Positions 6,281 to 8,140 of a DNA stretch of 8,140 nucleotides are shown here, in pieces. The DNA is from Dehalococcoidia bacterium. GTDB lineage: Bacteria; Chloroflexota; Dehalococcoidia; UBA2979. The stretch lies in contig SCTU01000110.1 in NCBI GenBank assembly GCA_004297315.1, positions 1 to 8,140 of the forward strand. Direction: 5' to 3'. The translations under genes were made by a program, and so were the position numbers. Position 1 is the first letter of the stretch. Every line of letters starts with the position of its first letter. The notes under the pieces are model-generated. The model was not told the DNA's origin and did not search any database. It saw nothing but the letters and a program-made list of their open reading frames with translations.

Positions 6281-7735
6281 GTGGTACTCGATGGACGCCC
6301 CGCCTCCCTCCGCCCGGACCAGCGTCCGCGGCCCGCGCCCACCGGCCTGCCGCCGCATGACATCGCGGCCGAAGAGGCCGTGATCGCGGCGCTCCTGCTG
6401 GACGACGACGCGTATCCGCGAGTCCTGCCGATCGTCCAGCCCGAGGACTTCTTCCGTGAACAGAACGGCTGGGTGTACGAGGCCTGCCTGGCACTGGCCG
6501 AGCGCAACGAGCCGATCACGATCCCGACGGTCGCGCACGAACTCGACCGCAACGCGCGCCTCGACGCGGCCGGGGGCGAGCAATACCTCGCCGAGATCGC
6601 GGGCAAGTACTTCACCGCCGTCGGTGTCGAGGCCCACGCCCGCATCGTCGCGCGGGACGCGCTGTACCGGCGGCTGATCCAGGCGGCGGGCCAGATCGCG
6701 CAGATGGCGTACGAAGGTGGACCGGACGTCCAGCGCGTGCTCACCCACGCCGAGACGACGCTGCTCAACCTACGCACCGCCGAGGCCGCGGGCGACTTCC
6801 GGCGCCTGCGCGACCTGCTCGACGAGTTCCTCGAGGCCCCCGCCGAGGAGGAGGAGGGCGAACTCTCCGGGGCGGTGCGCACGGGGTTCATGGACCTGGA
6901 CGAGCAACTGTCCGGCGGCTACAAGCGCGGCGACCTCGTGATCCTCGCGGCGCGCCCCGGCATCGGGAAGACGTCGCTGCTGCTGAACTTCGGGCGCAAC
7001 GCCGCGATCGGCCAGCACGGCACGGTCGCGGTCTACTCGCTCGAGATGAGCGGCGAGCAACTCGCAATGCGCATGCTCTCCTCGGAGTCGGACGTGGAGA
7101 TGGCGCGCCTCCGCCTCGGCCGCCACACCGAGGGCGAAGAGCAGCAGGTGATGCGGGCGCACGGACGCCTGGCGGCCGCCTCGATCTACATCGACGACTC
7201 CGCCGTGCTGACCGTGCCGGAGATCCGGGCGAAGGCACGCCGGTTGCAGGCGGAGCACGGGCTCGACCTCGTGCTCGTCGACTACCTCCAGTTGCTCCAC
7301 GGCGGACGGGCGGACACGCGCGCGAACGAGATCTCCCAGATCACGCGCTCGCTGAAGGAGATGGCGCGCGAGTTGAACGTCCCCGTCGTCGCCGCCGCGC
7401 AGCTCTCGCGCGCTGTGGAGTCCCGGACGCCGCACATCCCGATGCTCTCCGACCTGCGCGAGTCCGGTTCGATCGAGCAGGACGCCGACGTCGTGATGTT
7501 CATCTACCGCGAGGACCAGTACGTGAAGCCCGAGGACTGGCAGGCGCAGCACCCCGGCGAGCCGGGCGGTGCGCACCCGACTGGCCTCGCGCAGATCATC
7601 GTGGCCAAGCACCGCAACGGCCCGACGGGGACGATCACCACGCGCTGGGTCGCGCGCACGGCGAAGTTCGAGGACCTGCTCCTACGCCCTGAGCCCGGCG
7701 GCGGCCGCGGCCGGGGCGGCTTCGACGGGTTCTAG
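6281..7735 (+). CDS. dnaB: Replicative DNA helicase DnaB
   Basis: DnaB is the hexameric 5'-3' helicase that unwinds DNA at the replication fork and recruits primase. The 484-residue protein has the DnaB N-terminal domain (about residues 23-165: PPHDIAAEEAVIAALLLDD...FFREQNGWVYEACLALAE), an acidic linker (about 180-195, with EEEEGE) and a RecA-like domain. Visible motifs are Walker A ARPGIGKT (224-231), SLEMS (253-257), Walker B LVLVDYLQLL (330-339, D334), AQLSR (373-377), DLRESGSIEQDADVVMFIYR (391-410) and KHRNGPTG (443-450, with the arginine finger region). It ends in a glycine/arginine-rich tail, GGGRGRGGFDGF. The GTG start is fixed by an in-frame stop at 6266-6268 and by GAGG at 6272-6275. 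I see no intein or insertion. It follows rplI, a common order, and precedes a DnaD-like gene after 9 nt. Confidence 0.97.
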   Translation: MVLDGRPASLRPDQRPRPAPTGLPPHDIAAEEAVIAALLLDDDAYPRVLPIVQPEDFFREQNGWVYEACLALAERNEPITIPTVAHELDRNARLDAAGGEQYLAEIAGKYFTAVGVEAHARIVARDALYRRLIQAAGQIAQMAYEGGPDVQRVLTHAETTLLNLRTAEAAGDFRRLRDLLDEFLEAPAEEEEGELSGAVRTGFMDLDEQLSGGYKRGDLVILAARPGIGKTSLLLNFGRNAAIGQHGTVAVYSLEMSGEQLAMRMLSSESDVEMARLRLGRHTEGEEQQVMRAHGRLAAASIYIDDSAVLTVPEIRAKARRLQAEHGLDLVLVDYLQLLHGGRADTRANEISQITRSLKEMARELNVPVVAAAQLSRAVESRTPHIPMLSDLRESGSIEQDADVVMFIYREDQYVKPEDWQAQHPGEPGGAHPTGLAQIIVAKHRNGPTGTITTRWVARTAKFEDLLLRPEPGGGRGRGGFDGF

Positions 7736-7744
7736 GCCGCCGCG

Positions 7745-8140
7745 ATGACCGACGTGCCCCGTGAGGGTGCAGCGCAGGACGGCGCTTTCGAGGGGTTCCG
7801 CGCCGGCTCGCGCGCGTCGGCGATTCCGTCGCAGTTCTTCACGGAGGTGCTGCCCGGCATCGAGGGCGTCGAGGAACTGCGGGTGACGCTGTATGCGCTC
7901 TACGCGATCACGCGGCCGGGGACGCCGCCGGTGATGCGCGCGAGCGCGATCGCGTCGGAGGAGCCGCTGGCGCGCGCGTTTGCGCATCACGGAGGGGCGA
8001 AGGCGGTGCGTGCCGCCCTCGACGCGGCGGTGGCGCGCGGCGTGCTGCGCTCGTTGGGCCTCGAGGACGGCGATGTGCTGCTCGTCGTGAACACGGAGGC
8101 GGGGCGGCGACTGCTCGACCGCGTCGCAAGCGGCGCGGAG
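7745..8140 (+). CDS. DnaD-like replication protein, N-terminal part (3' end outside the window)
   Basis: The ATG at 7745 opens a frame that stays open to the right edge, 132 codons. It lies 9 nt after dnaB, in the same frame as dnaB but beyond its TAG stop. No good ribosome site is visible, so translation may be coupled to dnaB; a GTG at 7754 is an alternative start. The visible pattern is FEGFRAGSRASAIPSQFF (residues 15-32), TEVLPGIEGVEELRVTLYALYAI (33-55), and a helical stretch ending AVRAALDAAVARGVLRSL (87-104) followed by VLLVVNTEAGRRLLDRV. To my recollection this resembles the N-terminal winged-helix part of DnaD-type proteins encoded next to dnaB in Chloroflexota. DnaD proteins in Firmicutes act in primosome assembly and helicase loading. 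The assignment leans on context as much as sequence; the diagnostic C-terminal DnaD domain is outside the window. Confidence 0.7.
   Translation, partial: MTDVPREGAAQDGAFEGFRAGSRASAIPSQFFTEVLPGIEGVEELRVTLYALYAITRPGTPPVMRASAIASEEPLARAFAHHGGAKAVRAALDAAVARGVLRSLGLEDGDVLLVVNTEAGRRLLDRVASGAE

Noticed and set aside
5574..6494. 306-codon minus-strand frame over rplI and the dnaB start
   Set aside because: It is antisense to unmistakable L9 and DnaB sequence, with arginine/proline-rich noise at its start.
6770..7612. 280-codon minus-strand frame inside dnaB
   Set aside because: It is antisense to the RecA-like helicase domain with all motifs intact, and shows no family pattern of its own.
7670..7735. 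Glycine/arginine-rich DnaB tail as an SSB-like interaction tip
   Set aside because: The tail ends FDGF and lacks the acidic DDDIPF-type tip. Low-complexity DnaB tails are not unusual enough to claim a function.

Overview
This is a high-GC bacterial chromosomal window made almost entirely of housekeeping genes, interrupted by one unusual cell-surface gene. The best guess for the host is Chloroflexota. That rests on a stand-alone rplI followed by dnaB and then a DnaD-like replication gene, on a tandem DUF4389 membrane protein, and on an LPXTG-like anchored surface protein; it is an inference from remembered family patterns, not from a search. I see no transposase, integrase, CRISPR array, tRNA or rRNA.

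Layout. The left edge (3-479) is the 3' end of a DUF4389 membrane protein gene. A plus-strand run follows: purL (586-2799), a VOC/glyoxalase-fold protein (2802-3227) and a SnoaL/NTF2-like protein (3224-3607), separated by 2 nt and then by an ATGA overlap, so they are probably co-transcribed. A strong hairpin at 3637-3663 sits between this run and the convergent minus-strand gene 3696-5129. Its T-tract lies on the side that terminates the minus-strand gene.

The minus-strand gene encodes a 477-residue secreted protein: signal peptide, five degenerate repeats of about 80 residues that each keep one cysteine pair, a PAKTG-type sorting-like motif, a membrane helix and a basic tail. It is the least ordinary object in the window.

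The 453-nt gap between this gene and the divergent rplI holds a dip in GC content, a near-consensus sigma70-type promoter at 5301-5329 facing rplI, and about 250 nt of hairpin-rich leader before the rplI start codon. To the right are rplI (5583-6185, ribosomal protein L9 with an acidic tail), dnaB (6281-7735, replicative helicase) and the start of a DnaD-like gene (7745 to the window end), which probably serves helicase loading or primosome assembly alongside dnaB.

The window joins purine synthesis, translation and replication genes. Apart from the surface protein and the rplI leader, I see no sign of a new multi-gene system.
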